64,000 bases of DNA from F22 sp963678855 (GTDB taxonomy: Bacteria; Bacteroidota; Bacteroidia; Bacteroidales; Bacteroidaceae), in contig OY787448.1 of the NCBI GenBank assembly GCA_963678855.1, positions 1,922,001 to 1,986,000 on the forward strand, written 5' to 3'. Positions 43,339 to 53,596 of this stretch are shown piece after piece (position 1 is the stretch's first letter; every line of letters begins with the position of its first letter). Below the pieces are notes generated by a model. It was not told where the DNA came from and made no database searches. It worked only from the letters and a program-made list of their open reading frames with translations. Position numbers and translations under genes: made by a program.

Positions 43339-43860
43339 ATGAGAAAGGAAGATAAAGTAACAAATATCGAGCAGCTAGCTGCTACACTAAGTGAATATCC
43401 ACATTTCTATGTTGTTGATATGTCAGCTATGGATGCTGAAAAGACTAGCGCGTTTCGTCGTGCATGTTTCGAAGCAAACATCAAGCTAATGGTGGTAAAG
43501 AACACTATGTTCCGTATCGCTCTAGACAACGTTGAAGGTGTAGATTTTTCAGAGATGTATACTGCGCTTAAAGGTAACTCGGCAATCATGTTTACTGAAA
43601 CAGCAAACTTGCCAGCTAAGGTTATCAAGGATAAAGCAGTAGACGGTATCCCTGCACTTAAAGCAGCTTACGCTGAAGAGGGTATCTATGTTGGCGCTGA
43701 GCACATGGAAACTCTTAAGGCTATCAAGAGCAAGGACGAAGTTATCGCAGAAATCGTGGCATTGCTACAATCTCCAGCGAAGAACGTTGTGTCTTCTCTT
43801 ACTTCGGGTGGAAGCACCCTTCACGGATTGCTTGAAGCTATCGGTGAGAAAAACGCTTAA
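43339..43860 (+). CDS. rplJ: 50S ribosomal protein L10
   Basis: 173 residues; anchors L7/L12 dimers to the stalk. FYVVDMSAMDAEKTSAFRRA, MVVKNTMFRIAL, LLQSPAKNVVSSLTSGGSTL. A strong GGAGG lies 7 nt before the ATG. Only 17 bp separate it from rplA, so there is no room for a separate L10 leader. Confidence 0.98.
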   Translation: MRKEDKVTNIEQLAATLSEYPHFYVVDMSAMDAEKTSAFRRACFEANIKLMVVKNTMFRIALDNVEGVDFSEMYTALKGNSAIMFTETANLPAKVIKDKAVDGIPALKAAYAEEGIYVGAEHMETLKAIKSKDEVIAEIVALLQSPAKNVVSSLTSGGSTLHGLLEAIGEKNA

Positions 43861-43899
43861 TTATCAATATCGTATAATAACAAATTAAATATTAAGAAA

Positions 43900-44274
43900 A
43901 TGGCAGATTTGAAAGATTTTGCAGAACAACTAGTGAACTTGACAGTTAAGGAAGTTAACGAACTAGCTACAATCCTTAAGGAAGAGTATGGTATCGAGCC
44001 AGCAGCAGCTGCAGTAGCAGTAGCAGCAGGTCCAGCAGCAGGCGGTGACGCAGCTGAAGAAAAGTCTTCTTTCGACGTGATTTTGAAGTCAGCAGGTAGC
44101 GCTAAACTTCAAGTTGTAAAGGCGGTTAAGGAAGTATGTGGTCTTGGTCTTAAAGACGCTAAGGAACTAGTAGACAACGCTCCTAAGGCAGTTAAAGAAG
44201 GTCTTGCAAAAGACGAAGCTGAAAACCTTAAGAAGGCACTTGAAGAGGCTGGAGCAGAAGTTGAGCTTAAGTAA
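43900..44274 (+). CDS. rplL: 50S ribosomal protein L7/L12
   Basis: 124 residues: N-terminal dimerisation part, Ala/Gly-rich hinge (PAAAAVAVAAGPAAGGDAAE), and C-terminal factor-binding domain LKSAGSAKLQVVKAVKEVCG. Present in several copies per ribosome. A hairpin with U-run follows before rpoB. Confidence 0.98.
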   Translation: MADLKDFAEQLVNLTVKEVNELATILKEEYGIEPAAAAVAVAAGPAAGGDAAEEKSSFDVILKSAGSAKLQVVKAVKEVCGLGLKDAKELVDNAPKAVKEGLAKDEAENLKKALEEAGAEVELK

Positions 44275-44299
44275 CAAACAACCTGCTTAGTCAGGTATC

Positions 44300-44338
44300 G
44301 GTAAAGGACCCTTCTAAAAAAGGGTTCTTTACCTTTTT
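44300..44338 (+). terminator. Attenuator between rplL and rpoB
   Basis: A 13-bp stem with one wobble (44300-44312 with 44321-44333) followed by TTTTT. It is 26 bp after rplL and 40 bp before rpoB. Likely lets only a fraction of transcripts into rpoBC, as the known rplL-rpoB attenuator does in E. coli. Confidence 0.75.
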
Positions 44339-44378
44339 GTGTATAAATCATTTTCAGTTTCAACCAATCCATTTATAG

Positions 44379-47300
44379 ATGTCTTCACCTATCAAAAACG
44401 ACCGAATTAATTTTGCCTCAACGCAATGTCCAATGGAGTTTCCGGACTTCCTTGAGGTGCAGCTGAAGTCTTTCCGTGACTTCTTCCAACTAGACACGCC
44501 GCCTGAGATGCGTAAGAAGGATGGTCTGTATAAAGTTTTTGCTGAGAATTTCCCTATCGAGGACACTCGCAATAGCTACAGACTAGAATTTTTGGATTAC
44601 TACATCGATCATCCGCGATACACTATTGAAGAGTGTTTGGCGAATGGTTTGACGTATAGTGTACCATTGAAAGCTAAATTGAAGCTTTCATGTACGGACG
44701 AAGAACACCTAGATTTCTCTACTGTAGTTCAGGATGTATTCTTGGGTCAAATCCCATACATGACTGATCAAGCATGTTTCATTATCAATGGTGCTGAACG
44801 TGTAGTTGTATCTCAATTGCACCGTTCTCCTGGTGTGTTCTTTGGTCAGAGCATGCACTCAAACCGTACGAAGCTTTATTCAGCACGTATCATTCCATTT
44901 AAGGGGTCTTGGATCGAATTTGCTACAGATATTAATAATGTCATGTGGGCGTATATTGACCGTAAGAAAAAACTTCCTGTTACTACCCTTCTACGTGCAA
45001 TCGGATTCGAGTCAGATAAAGATATCCTTGAAATCTTCGAACTAGCAGAAGATATGAAGGTAAACAAGACCAACCTTAAGAAAGCAATCGGTCGCAAACT
45101 TGCAGCTCGTGTATTGAAGAGCTGGAATGAAGACTTCGTAGATGAAGATACTGGTGAAGTAGTATCTATCCAGCGTAACGAGGTTATTCTTGACCGAGAG
45201 GTGGTACTTGATGAAGAAAATGCAGCACTTATTCTAGAGTCAGGTGTTGAGTCTATTTTGCTTCACAAAGAGGCGAATGCTAAATCTGACCACTCTATTA
45301 TATATAATACACTACAAAAAGATAGCACCAACTCTGAAATTGAGGCGGTTAAGCATATTTACTTTATCTTACGTAGTGCTGAAGCGAGTGATGAAGCATC
45401 AGCTCGTGAAGTTATCAACAACTTGTTTTTCTCTGATAAACGTTACGACTTAGGTGAAGTAGGTCGTTATCGTTTGAACAAGAAGTTGAATTTGACAGAA
45501 TCTATCGATACACGTGTATTGACTAAGGATGATATTATTGAAATCATCAAATACCTTATCGAACTGATCAACTCTAATGCAGTTGTTGATGATATTGACC
45601 ACTTGAGTAACCGTCGTGTACGTACTGTAGGTGAGCAAATCTCTAATCAATTCGCTGTAGGTCTTGCTCGTATGTCTCGTACTATTCGTGAACGTATGAA
45701 TGTTCGTGACAACGAAGTCTTTACTCCAATCGATTTGATCAATGCTAAGACAGCAGCATCTGTCATCAATTCATTCTTCGGTACGAATGCTTTGTCTCAG
45801 TTCATGGACCAAACCAACCCATTGGCCGAAATCACGCACAAGCGTCGTCTATCTGCCCTAGGTCCTGGTGGTCTTTCTCGTGAACGTGCAGGTTTCGAGG
45901 TACGTGACGTACACTATACTCACTATGGTCGTCTATGTCCTATTGAAACTCCAGAAGGTCCAAACATTGGTTTGATTTCTTCGCTTTGTGTATACGCAAA
46001 AGTGAATGACCTAGGATTTATCGAAACTCCATACCGTAAGGTTGCAGACTCTAAGGCTGCGGTAACTGAAGACGGTATTGTGTACATGACTGCTGAAGAA
46101 GAAGAAGGGAAGTTTATCGCACAAGGTAATGCGGAACTTGATGCAGAAGGTAACTTTTTGGGTGAGCGTATCAAGGCTCGTCAAGATGCTGACTATCCAG
46201 TAGTAACTCCTGATCAGGTAGAACTAATGGACGTATCTCCTCAACAGATTGCATCTATCGCGGCTTCTTTGATTCCTTTCTTGGAACATGATGATGCCAA
46301 CCGTGCTTTGATGGGATCCAACATGATGCGCCAGGCTGTGCCTTTGTTGCGTGCTGAAGCGCCTATCGTTGGTACTGGTATCGAGAAGCAACTTGTAAAA
46401 GATTCTCGTACTCAAGTAACATCTGAAGGTCATGGCGTTGTTGAATTTGTAGATGCTAATAAGATTGTCATCAAGTACGACCGTACTGAAGATGAAGAAT
46501 ATGTAAGCTTTGAATCAGCAACTAAAGAATATAAGATTTCTAAGTTCCGTAGAACGAACCAGAATATGACAATCGACTTGCGTCCTATCTGTGCTAAGGG
46601 TGACCGTGTAGAGCCAGGCCAAGTCCTAACTGAGGGGTATTCAACTGAACAAGGTGAATTGGCTCTTGGTAAAAACTTACTTGTAGCTTATATGCCTTGG
46701 AAGGGGTATAACTATGAGGATGCGATCGTGCTTAACGAACGAATGGTACGTGATGACGTGCTTACTTCTATCCACGTAGTAGAATACTCACTTGATTTGC
46801 GTGAGACGAAGCGTGGTATGGAAGAGTTTACATCGGATATTCCTAACGTAAGTGAGGAAGCGACTGCAGACTTGGACGAAAACGGTATTGTTCGTATTGG
46901 TGCTACATTGAATCCTGGTGATATCATCATCGGTAAGATTACACCTAAGGGTGAATCTGACCCTTCTCCAGAAGAGAAGTTGCTTCGTGCCATCTTTGGT
47001 GACAAGGCAGGTGACGTGAAAGATGCTTCTATGAAAGCTTCTCCATCACTTAAGGGTGTAGTCATTGACAAGCGTCTTTTGAGTCGTGTACAAAATACTG
47101 GTATCAAGGCGAAGAGAAAGCGTGAGAAGGAAGTATTCCAACCAATGCAGGAAGAATATGATCAACAAGTTATCAATCTTCGCAATGAATTGGAAGATAA
47201 GATTGTAAGACTTTGTGATGGTCTGCCAGCTGTAGCTGTACTTGATTATCTTGACGTAGAAGCTATCCCTGCTGGTAGCGCTATTACGCATGGTCACCTA

Positions 47301-48197
47301 GAATTACTTGACTACAACGCTGTTCAGCTAGACAACTGGACTTCGGATGCTCGAGTAAATGGCATGATTGGCCAACTTGTAGTAAACTACCTACGTTTGA
47401 CTAAGTCAATGGAAGCAGAAATGAAGCGTAAGAAATTTGCTCTTTCTGTAGGTCACGAACTTCCAGCTGGTGTAATCCAACAAGCTAAGGTTTATGTTGC
47501 TAAGAAGCGTAAGATTGGTGTTGGTGATAAGATGGCTGGTCGTCACGGTAACAAGGGTATTGTTTCCCGTGTCGTTCGACAAGAAGATATGCCATTCCTT
47601 GATGATGGAACTCCAGTTGATATCGTATTGAACCCACTTGGTGTACCTTCACGTATGAACATCGGTCAGATTTTCGAGGCCGTACTAGGACGTGCAGGTG
47701 CTAAGCTAGGAGTGAAGTTTGCTACAAATATCTTCGACGGTGCACACATGGAGGATATTAACGAATGGACAGACAAGGCAGGCTTGCCACGTTACTGTAA
47801 GACTTATCTTCACGATGGTGGTACTGGTGTGCGTTTCGACCAGCCAGCGACTGTGGGTATGACATATATGCTTAAGCTTGGTCACATGGTTGAGGATAAG
47901 ATGCACGCCCGTTCTATTGGTCCATACTCTTTGATTACACAGCAACCATTGGGTGGTAAGGCTCAATTTGGTGGTCAACGTTTCGGAGAGATGGAGGTTT
48001 GGGCTCTTGAGGCCTTCGGTGCAGCGCACATCCTACAAGAAATCTTGACTGTTAAGTCGGATGACGTAGTAGGTCGTAGCAAGACATACGAGGCGATTGT
48101 CAAGGGCGATGCAATGCCTACTCCTGGTATCCCAGAATCACTTAATGTATTGCTACATGAGTTGAAGGGTCTTGGACTAAGCGTAAACCTAGAATAG
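44379..48197 (+). CDS. rpoB: DNA-directed RNA polymerase subunit beta
   Basis: 1272 residues. Rifampicin-region block FFGTNALSQFMDQTNPLAEI then THKRRLSALGPGGLSRERAG near 480-520 with the wild-type-looking residues; GHKMAGRHGNKG-type motif as GVGDKMAGRHGNKGIVSRVV; C-terminal RFGEMEVWALEAFGAAHIL. 26 bp before rpoC. Confidence 0.98.
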   Translation: MSSPIKNDRINFASTQCPMEFPDFLEVQLKSFRDFFQLDTPPEMRKKDGLYKVFAENFPIEDTRNSYRLEFLDYYIDHPRYTIEECLANGLTYSVPLKAKLKLSCTDEEHLDFSTVVQDVFLGQIPYMTDQACFIINGAERVVVSQLHRSPGVFFGQSMHSNRTKLYSARIIPFKGSWIEFATDINNVMWAYIDRKKKLPVTTLLRAIGFESDKDILEIFELAEDMKVNKTNLKKAIGRKLAARVLKSWNEDFVDEDTGEVVSIQRNEVILDREVVLDEENAALILESGVESILLHKEANAKSDHSIIYNTLQKDSTNSEIEAVKHIYFILRSAEASDEASAREVINNLFFSDKRYDLGEVGRYRLNKKLNLTESIDTRVLTKDDIIEIIKYLIELINSNAVVDDIDHLSNRRVRTVGEQISNQFAVGLARMSRTIRERMNVRDNEVFTPIDLINAKTAASVINSFFGTNALSQFMDQTNPLAEITHKRRLSALGPGGLSRERAGFEVRDVHYTHYGRLCPIETPEGPNIGLISSLCVYAKVNDLGFIETPYRKVADSKAAVTEDGIVYMTAEEEEGKFIAQGNAELDAEGNFLGERIKARQDADYPVVTPDQVELMDVSPQQIASIAASLIPFLEHDDANRALMGSNMMRQAVPLLRAEAPIVGTGIEKQLVKDSRTQVTSEGHGVVEFVDANKIVIKYDRTEDEEYVSFESATKEYKISKFRRTNQNMTIDLRPICAKGDRVEPGQVLTEGYSTEQGELALGKNLLVAYMPWKGYNYEDAIVLNERMVRDDVLTSIHVVEYSLDLRETKRGMEEFTSDIPNVSEEATADLDENGIVRIGATLNPGDIIIGKITPKGESDPSPEEKLLRAIFGDKAGDVKDASMKASPSLKGVVIDKRLLSRVQNTGIKAKRKREKEVFQPMQEEYDQQVINLRNELEDKIVRLCDGLPAVAVLDYLDVEAIPAGSAITHGHLELLDYNAVQLDNWTSDARVNGMIGQLVVNYLRLTKSMEAEMKRKKFALSVGHELPAGVIQQAKVYVAKKRKIGVGDKMAGRHGNKGIVSRVVRQEDMPFLDDGTPVDIVLNPLGVPSRMNIGQIFEAVLGRAGAKLGVKFATNIFDGAHMEDINEWTDKAGLPRYCKTYLHDGGTGVRFDQPATVGMTYMLKLGHMVEDKMHARSIGPYSLITQQPLGGKAQFGGQRFGEMEVWALEAFGAAHILQEILTVKSDDVVGRSKTYEAIVKGDAMPTPGIPESLNVLLHELKGLGLSVNLE

Positions 48198-48222
48198 TAA
48201 TACCTCTTTCACAATATATATT

Positions 48223-51200
48223 ATGGCATTTAGAAAAGACAATCATAGAAAAAAGAATAACTTTACTAAGATCACGATTGGACTTGCTTCTCCTGAGGAG
48301 TTGCTAGAGTGCTCGAGTGGCGAGGTGTTGAAGCCAGAAACTATCAACTACCGTACCTACAAACCAGAGCGTGATGGCTTGTTCTGCGAGCGCATATTCG
48401 GTCCAGTTAAGGATTATGAGTGTCACTGCGGTAAATACAAGCGTATACGTTATAAAGGTATCGTTTGTGACCGTTGTGGTGTAGAGGTTACAGAGAAGAA
48501 AGTACGCCGTGAGCGCATGGGACATATCCAATTGGTTGTCCCTGTAGCGCATATCTGGTATTTCCGTTCTTTGCCAAATAAAATTGGATATTTGCTTGGT
48601 ATCCCTACTAAGCAATTGGATAGCATTATCTACTACGAGCGTTATACTGTGATTCAGCCAGGTGCTGCTACGCAATTTAACCCAGATTTGAAGGAAAAGC
48701 AATTGCTTTCTGAAGATGAGTACCTAGAGATTCTAGACCAACTTCCTGAAGAGAACATGTATCTTGATGATAGCGATCCAAATAAGTTTATTGCTAAGAT
48801 GGGTGCTGAAGGTATCTACGAGTTGTTGAAAAACATCAACCTAGATGAACTTTCGTATGCATTGCGTCACCAAGCAAGTACAGAAGGTTCTCAACAACGT
48901 AAAAATGAAGCTTTGAAGCGCCTACAGGTTGTAGAATCTTTCCGTGCTTCTCAGCATCGCAATAGACCTGAGTGGATGATCGTGCGTATCGTTCCTGTGA
49001 TTCCGCCAGAACTACGTCCATTGGTACCACTCGATGGTGGTCGTTTTGCGACATCTGACTTGAATGACTTGTATCGTCGTGTGATTATCCGTAACAACCG
49101 TTTGAAGCGTTTGTTGGATATCAAGGCACCAGAAGTTATCCTACGTAATGAGAAACGTATGCTTCAAGAAGCTGTTGACTCATTGTTTGATAACTCTCGT
49201 AAGTCTACAGCGATCAAGTCTGATTCAAACCGTCCTTTGAAATCTCTTTCAGATAGTTTGAAAGGTAAGCAAGGTCGTTTCCGTCAGAACTTGCTTGGTA
49301 AGCGTGTTGACTACTCTGCTCGTTCGGTAATTGTCGTAGGTCCAGAACTTCGCATGCACGAGTGTGGTATCCCTAAATTGATGGCTGCAGAATTGTACAA
49401 ACCATTTATCATTCGTAAGTTGATTGACCGTGGTATTGTGAAGACTGTGAAGTCTGCAAAGAAAATTGTAGATCGCAAAGAGCCAGTTATCTGGGATATT
49501 TTAGAGCACGTAATGAAGGGACACCCAGTCTTGCTTAACCGTGCCCCAACGCTTCACCGTCTAGGTATTCAGGCATTCCAACCTCGCATGATTGAGGGTA
49601 AAGCAATCCAATTGCACCCACTTGCATGTACGGCCTTTAATGCCGATTTCGATGGTGACCAAATGGCCGTTCATTTGCCATTGAGCAATGAGGCTGTACT
49701 GGAAGCACAAATGTTGATGCTTGGTTCACACAATATCTTGAACCCTGCCAACGGTGCCCCTATTACTGTCCCATCACAAGATATGGTCCTTGGTCTTTAC
49801 TATATCACTAAGCTTCGTAAGGGAGCACTTGGTGAAGGCTTGACATTCTATGGTCCTGAGGAAGCAATGATCGCTTACAATGAAGGTCGCGTAGATATTC
49901 ACTCTCCAGTGAAGGTCATGGTAGATGACATTGATGAAAAGGGTCAAGCTATCAACCACTTGGTAGAAACATCTGTTGGTCGTGTAATCGTCAATGGAAT
50001 CGTACCTCAACAAGTTGGTTATGTCAACGAATTGATGTCTAAGAAGTCACTTCGTGGTATTATTACCAAGGTAATTAAGGTATGTGGTGTACCTGAAACT
50101 GCCGACTTCCTTGATGGCTTGAAGAATCTTGGTTACCGCATGGCCTTTGAAGGTGGTCTGTCTTTCAACCTTGGTGATATCATTATCCCAGAAGCGAAAG
50201 TAGAACTTGTACAAAAGGGTTATGAAAAGGTACAAGGTATTATTGATAACTATAACATGGGATTCATCACGAACAACGAACGTTATAACGGAGTTGTCGA
50301 TGCATGGACCAATGTAAACAATAATCTTCAGAATGTGTTGATGAAGACTATTTCTGAAGACGACCAAGGTTTCAACTCAGTATATATGATGCTTGATTCT
50401 GGAGCCCGTGGTTCGAAAGCACAGATTAGTCAGCTGTCTGGTATGCGTGGTCTGATGGCCAAGCCACAGAAGGCTGGTGCGGAAGGTGGTCAGGTAATTG
50501 AAAACCCTATCCTTTCGAACTTTAAGGAAGGTCTTTCGGTGCTTGAGTACTTTATCTCTACTCACGGTGCGCGTAAGGGTCTTGCCGATACAGCCTTGAA
50601 GACAGCCGATGCGGGATACTTGACTCGTCGTCTTGTAGACGTATCTCACGATGTGATTATCAACGAGGAAGACTGTGGTACTCTACGTGGTATCGTATGT
50701 GCAGATATCAAGAACGATGAAGAAATCATTGCTTCTATGGAAGAACGCATCGTAGGTCGTGTATCTGTTCATGATGTGATTCACCCACGTACAGGTGAGG
50801 TTATCGTAGCAGCTGGTGAAGAAATTTTGGAAGATGCAGCTCGTATCATTCAGGAGTCACCAATTGAAAGCGTTGAAATCCGTTCTGTATTGACTTGTGA
50901 GTCTCGTAATGGTGTCTGTGCGAAATGTTATGGACGTAACTTGTCTACTAACCGCATGGTACAAAAGGGTGAAGCTGTTGGTGTTATCGCTGCTCAATCT
51001 ATTGGTGAGCCAGGTACTCAGCTTACACTTCGTACGTTCCACGCCGGGGGTATTGCAGGTAACGCTTCTACAGATAATACATTGAAGTCGCCACATGATG
51101 CGAAAATTATCTTTGAAGAGATCAAGACAGTCCCAGGTAAGGATGATGAAGGACGTGCAGTTGATATCGTTATTTCTCGTCTTGGTGAAATTCGCTTGGT

Positions 51201-52566
51201 TGATGAAAAGACAGGTATCATGCTTTCTTCCATCAACATCGGTTATGGCTCTCACTTGTATGTGAAGAACAATGCAGTTGTTAAGAAGGGTGACTTGTTG
51301 AATATGTGGGATCCATTTAACGCAGTTTTGGTAACTGAGTTTACGGGTCATGCAGAATTCGAAAACATGATTTTGAATACAACATATAATCTAGAAACTG
51401 ACCTTGTGTCTGGTGTTTCTACTGTTGTGATTACAGAATCGCGTGATCGTACTTTGGTACCTTCTATCCGTATTACAGATAAGAAGGGTGTAGATCACAT
51501 ATATAACTTCCCAGTAGGTGCAACAATTACCTTCAAAGAAAAAGAAATCCAAAAGGGTGTTGATGTTACAGCTGGTCAAATTCTGATGAAGACAGCGCGT
51601 GCACAAAGTAAGGCAGGTGATATCACCGGTGGTCTTCCACGTGTCACCGAGTTGTTTGAAGCTCGTAACCCATCTAACCCAGCGGTTGTGTCTGAAATCG
51701 ACGGTATCGTAAAAATGGGTAAGATTAAGCGTGGTAACCGTGAGATCGCTGTTGAATCGAAGACTGGTCAAGAGCGCAAGTATCTTGTATCGCTTTCTAA
51801 GCAAATTCTTGTTCAAGATGGTGATGCGGTACGTGCAGGAACTCCACTTTCTGATGGTGCGACTACTCCAGCTGATATCCTAGCGATTATGGGTCCTACT
51901 GCTGTTCAAGAGTATATCGTGAATGGTGTACAGGATGTATATCGCCTACAGGGAGTGAAGATCAACGATAAGCACTTTGAAATTATTGTACGTCAGATGA
52001 TGCGTAAGGTTGTTATCAACGACGGTGGTGATACGAAGTTCCTAGAGCAACAAATTGTCGATAAGCAAGAGTTTATGCGTGAAAACGATGAAATCTGGGG
52101 CAAAAAAGTTGTGATTGATGCAGGTGATTCTGAATTGATGAAGCCAGGTATGGTAGTAACATCTCGTAAGCTTCGTGACGAAAATTCAATCTTGAAACGT
52201 CGTGATATGAAGCCAGTAGTTGTTCGTGATGCTGTTCCAGCAACATCAACTCAAATCCTTCAAGGTATTACTCGTGCAGCCCTTCAGACATCAAGCTTTA
52301 TGTCTGCTGCTTCCTTCCAGGAAACGACTAAGGTGCTTAACGAAGCCGCTATCAATGGTAAGGAAGACTTGCTACTTGGTATGAAGGAGAATGTGATCTG
52401 TGGTCACTTGATCCCAGCGGGTACTGGCCAACGTGCTTTCAACAAGATCTCTGTAGGATCGCGTGATGAGTATGAGCAGATGCAACGCAACAAGCAAAAT
52501 GTTGTAGACTTCGATGGACAATCTGTTTCCGAAGTAGCTGAAACTACAGCGCCAGTTGCTGAGTAA
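48223..52566 (+). CDS. rpoC: DNA-directed RNA polymerase subunit beta'
   Basis: 1447 residues. N-terminal zinc cysteines in CHCGKYKRIRYKGIVCDRCG, catalytic magnesium loop FNADFDGDQMAVHLPL, second zinc site with CESRNGVCAKCYGRN, trigger-loop region GEPGTQLTLRTFHAGG. Ends the block; a strong terminator follows. Confidence 0.98.
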   Translation: MAFRKDNHRKKNNFTKITIGLASPEELLECSSGEVLKPETINYRTYKPERDGLFCERIFGPVKDYECHCGKYKRIRYKGIVCDRCGVEVTEKKVRRERMGHIQLVVPVAHIWYFRSLPNKIGYLLGIPTKQLDSIIYYERYTVIQPGAATQFNPDLKEKQLLSEDEYLEILDQLPEENMYLDDSDPNKFIAKMGAEGIYELLKNINLDELSYALRHQASTEGSQQRKNEALKRLQVVESFRASQHRNRPEWMIVRIVPVIPPELRPLVPLDGGRFATSDLNDLYRRVIIRNNRLKRLLDIKAPEVILRNEKRMLQEAVDSLFDNSRKSTAIKSDSNRPLKSLSDSLKGKQGRFRQNLLGKRVDYSARSVIVVGPELRMHECGIPKLMAAELYKPFIIRKLIDRGIVKTVKSAKKIVDRKEPVIWDILEHVMKGHPVLLNRAPTLHRLGIQAFQPRMIEGKAIQLHPLACTAFNADFDGDQMAVHLPLSNEAVLEAQMLMLGSHNILNPANGAPITVPSQDMVLGLYYITKLRKGALGEGLTFYGPEEAMIAYNEGRVDIHSPVKVMVDDIDEKGQAINHLVETSVGRVIVNGIVPQQVGYVNELMSKKSLRGIITKVIKVCGVPETADFLDGLKNLGYRMAFEGGLSFNLGDIIIPEAKVELVQKGYEKVQGIIDNYNMGFITNNERYNGVVDAWTNVNNNLQNVLMKTISEDDQGFNSVYMMLDSGARGSKAQISQLSGMRGLMAKPQKAGAEGGQVIENPILSNFKEGLSVLEYFISTHGARKGLADTALKTADAGYLTRRLVDVSHDVIINEEDCGTLRGIVCADIKNDEEIIASMEERIVGRVSVHDVIHPRTGEVIVAAGEEILEDAARIIQESPIESVEIRSVLTCESRNGVCAKCYGRNLSTNRMVQKGEAVGVIAAQSIGEPGTQLTLRTFHAGGIAGNASTDNTLKSPHDAKIIFEEIKTVPGKDDEGRAVDIVISRLGEIRLVDEKTGIMLSSINIGYGSHLYVKNNAVVKKGDLLNMWDPFNAVLVTEFTGHAEFENMILNTTYNLETDLVSGVSTVVITESRDRTLVPSIRITDKKGVDHIYNFPVGATITFKEKEIQKGVDVTAGQILMKTARAQSKAGDITGGLPRVTELFEARNPSNPAVVSEIDGIVKMGKIKRGNREIAVESKTGQERKYLVSLSKQILVQDGDAVRAGTPLSDGATTPADILAIMGPTAVQEYIVNGVQDVYRLQGVKINDKHFEIIVRQMMRKVVINDGGDTKFLEQQIVDKQEFMRENDEIWGKKVVIDAGDSELMKPGMVVTSRKLRDENSILKRRDMKPVVVRDAVPATSTQILQGITRAALQTSSFMSAASFQETTKVLNEAAINGKEDLLLGMKENVICGHLIPAGTGQRAFNKISVGSRDEYEQMQRNKQNVVDFDGQSVSEVAETTAPVAE

Positions 52567-52622
52567 ATAAAAATAGATTAGTGTCTTTACGACACATCTT
52601 ACAATATTATTATACGATGAAG

Positions 52623-52661
52623 AGGATGTGCTCCGTGATGGAGTGCATCCTTTTTCTTTTT
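52623..52661 (+). terminator. rpoBC operon terminator
   Basis: Stem AGGATGTGCTCC (52623-52634) with GGAGTGCATCCT (52640-52651), one wobble, followed by TTTTCTTTTT. Confidence 0.9.
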
Positions 52662-52696
52662 ATCACAATATGACTAGATTATGGTAGAATAGGCGA

Positions 52697-52730
52697 TAAA
52701 AAAAGCATTGACAAAATTGCCAATGCTTTT
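52697..52730 (-). terminator. lptB terminator
   Basis: A ten-bp outer stem AAAAGCATTG (52701-52710) with CAATGCTTTT (52721-52730), then a run of T on the minus strand. Confidence 0.8.
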
Positions 52731-52754
52731 CTACTATATATAACAATGTGATTA

Positions 52755-53519
52755 TTATTTCATGAAGTCTTTACGACGTAATACAAAGCTGTTACTCAAG
52801 TACTTCTCACGTACGATTTGGTTGGCAGCTAGTTCTTCAGGATTACCTTGGAATAAGATGCGTCCTTCAAATAGAAGATATGCTCTATCAGTAATGCTAA
52901 GTGTTTCTTGTACATTATGGTCAGTAATCAAGATGCCGATGTTCTTGTCTTTTAGCTTCCACACAATCTGTTGAATATCTTCTACGGCGATAGGGTCGAC
53001 ACCAGCAAATGGTTCATCAAGCATGATAAACTTAGGGTCGATAGCCAAGCAGCGCGCAATCTCTGTACGACGACGCTCACCACCAGATAATTGGTCGCCT
53101 AGTGATTTACGTACCTTCTGAAGACGAAACTCTGCAATCAAGCTTTCTAGTTTCTCTTTTTGATATTCCTTAGGTTTGTTAGTCATTTCAAGAACTGAAG
53201 CAATATTGTCTTCTACAGACATTTTACGGAAGACTGAAGCTTCCTGAGCTAAGTAACCAATACCAGTTTGTGCACGCTTGTATACTGGATATTTTGTGAT
53301 TTCTAAATCGTCTAAGAAGATGCGACCTTCATTTGGAGTAACCAACCCTACAGTCATATAGAATGAAGTAGTCTTACCCGCACCATTAGGTCCGAGCAAA
53401 CCAACAATTTCTCCTTGCTTTACATCGATGCTGACACCTTGTACTACCGTACGTTTGCCATACTTCTTTACCAGTCCTTCGGTGCGTAGCACCATTTTAT
53501 TTTCTTCAGTTCCTGACAT
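52755..53519 (-). CDS. lptB: LPS export ABC transporter ATP-binding protein
   Basis: 254 residues. Walker A LLGPNGAGKTTSFYM, Q-loop region YLAQEASVFRKMSVEDN, signature LSGGERRRTEIARCLA, Walker B FIMLDEPFAGVDPIAVEDIQ, switch His in ILITDHNVQET. With LptFG it powers lipopolysaccharide extraction from the inner membrane. The ATG at 53519 (MSGTEENK) is chosen because homologues begin with a similar short acidic stretch; 53525 or 53495 is possible. Divergent from mlaE. Confidence 0.93.
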   Translation of the reverse strand: MSGTEENKMVLRTEGLVKKYGKRTVVQGVSIDVKQGEIVGLLGPNGAGKTTSFYMTVGLVTPNEGRIFLDDLEITKYPVYKRAQTGIGYLAQEASVFRKMSVEDNIASVLEMTNKPKEYQKEKLESLIAEFRLQKVRKSLGDQLSGGERRRTEIARCLAIDPKFIMLDEPFAGVDPIAVEDIQQIVWKLKDKNIGILITDHNVQETLSITDRAYLLFEGRILFQGNPEELAANQIVREKYLSNSFVLRRKDFMK

Positions 53520-53536
53520 ATTCAACTATTTTGCAA

Positions 53537-53574
53537 CAAATGTACTAATAATCTAGGGAAAATAGGTACATTTG
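53537..53574. promoter_or_regulatory. Divergent -7 elements for lptB and mlaE
   Basis: TACATTTG on the minus strand at 53537-53544 (lptB) and the identical TACATTTG on the plus strand at 53567-53574 (mlaE), 22 bp apart. The predicted start regions face away from each other and neither has a good -33. Confidence 0.5.
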
Positions 53575-53596
53575 CATCGACAAATATATTAAGTAT

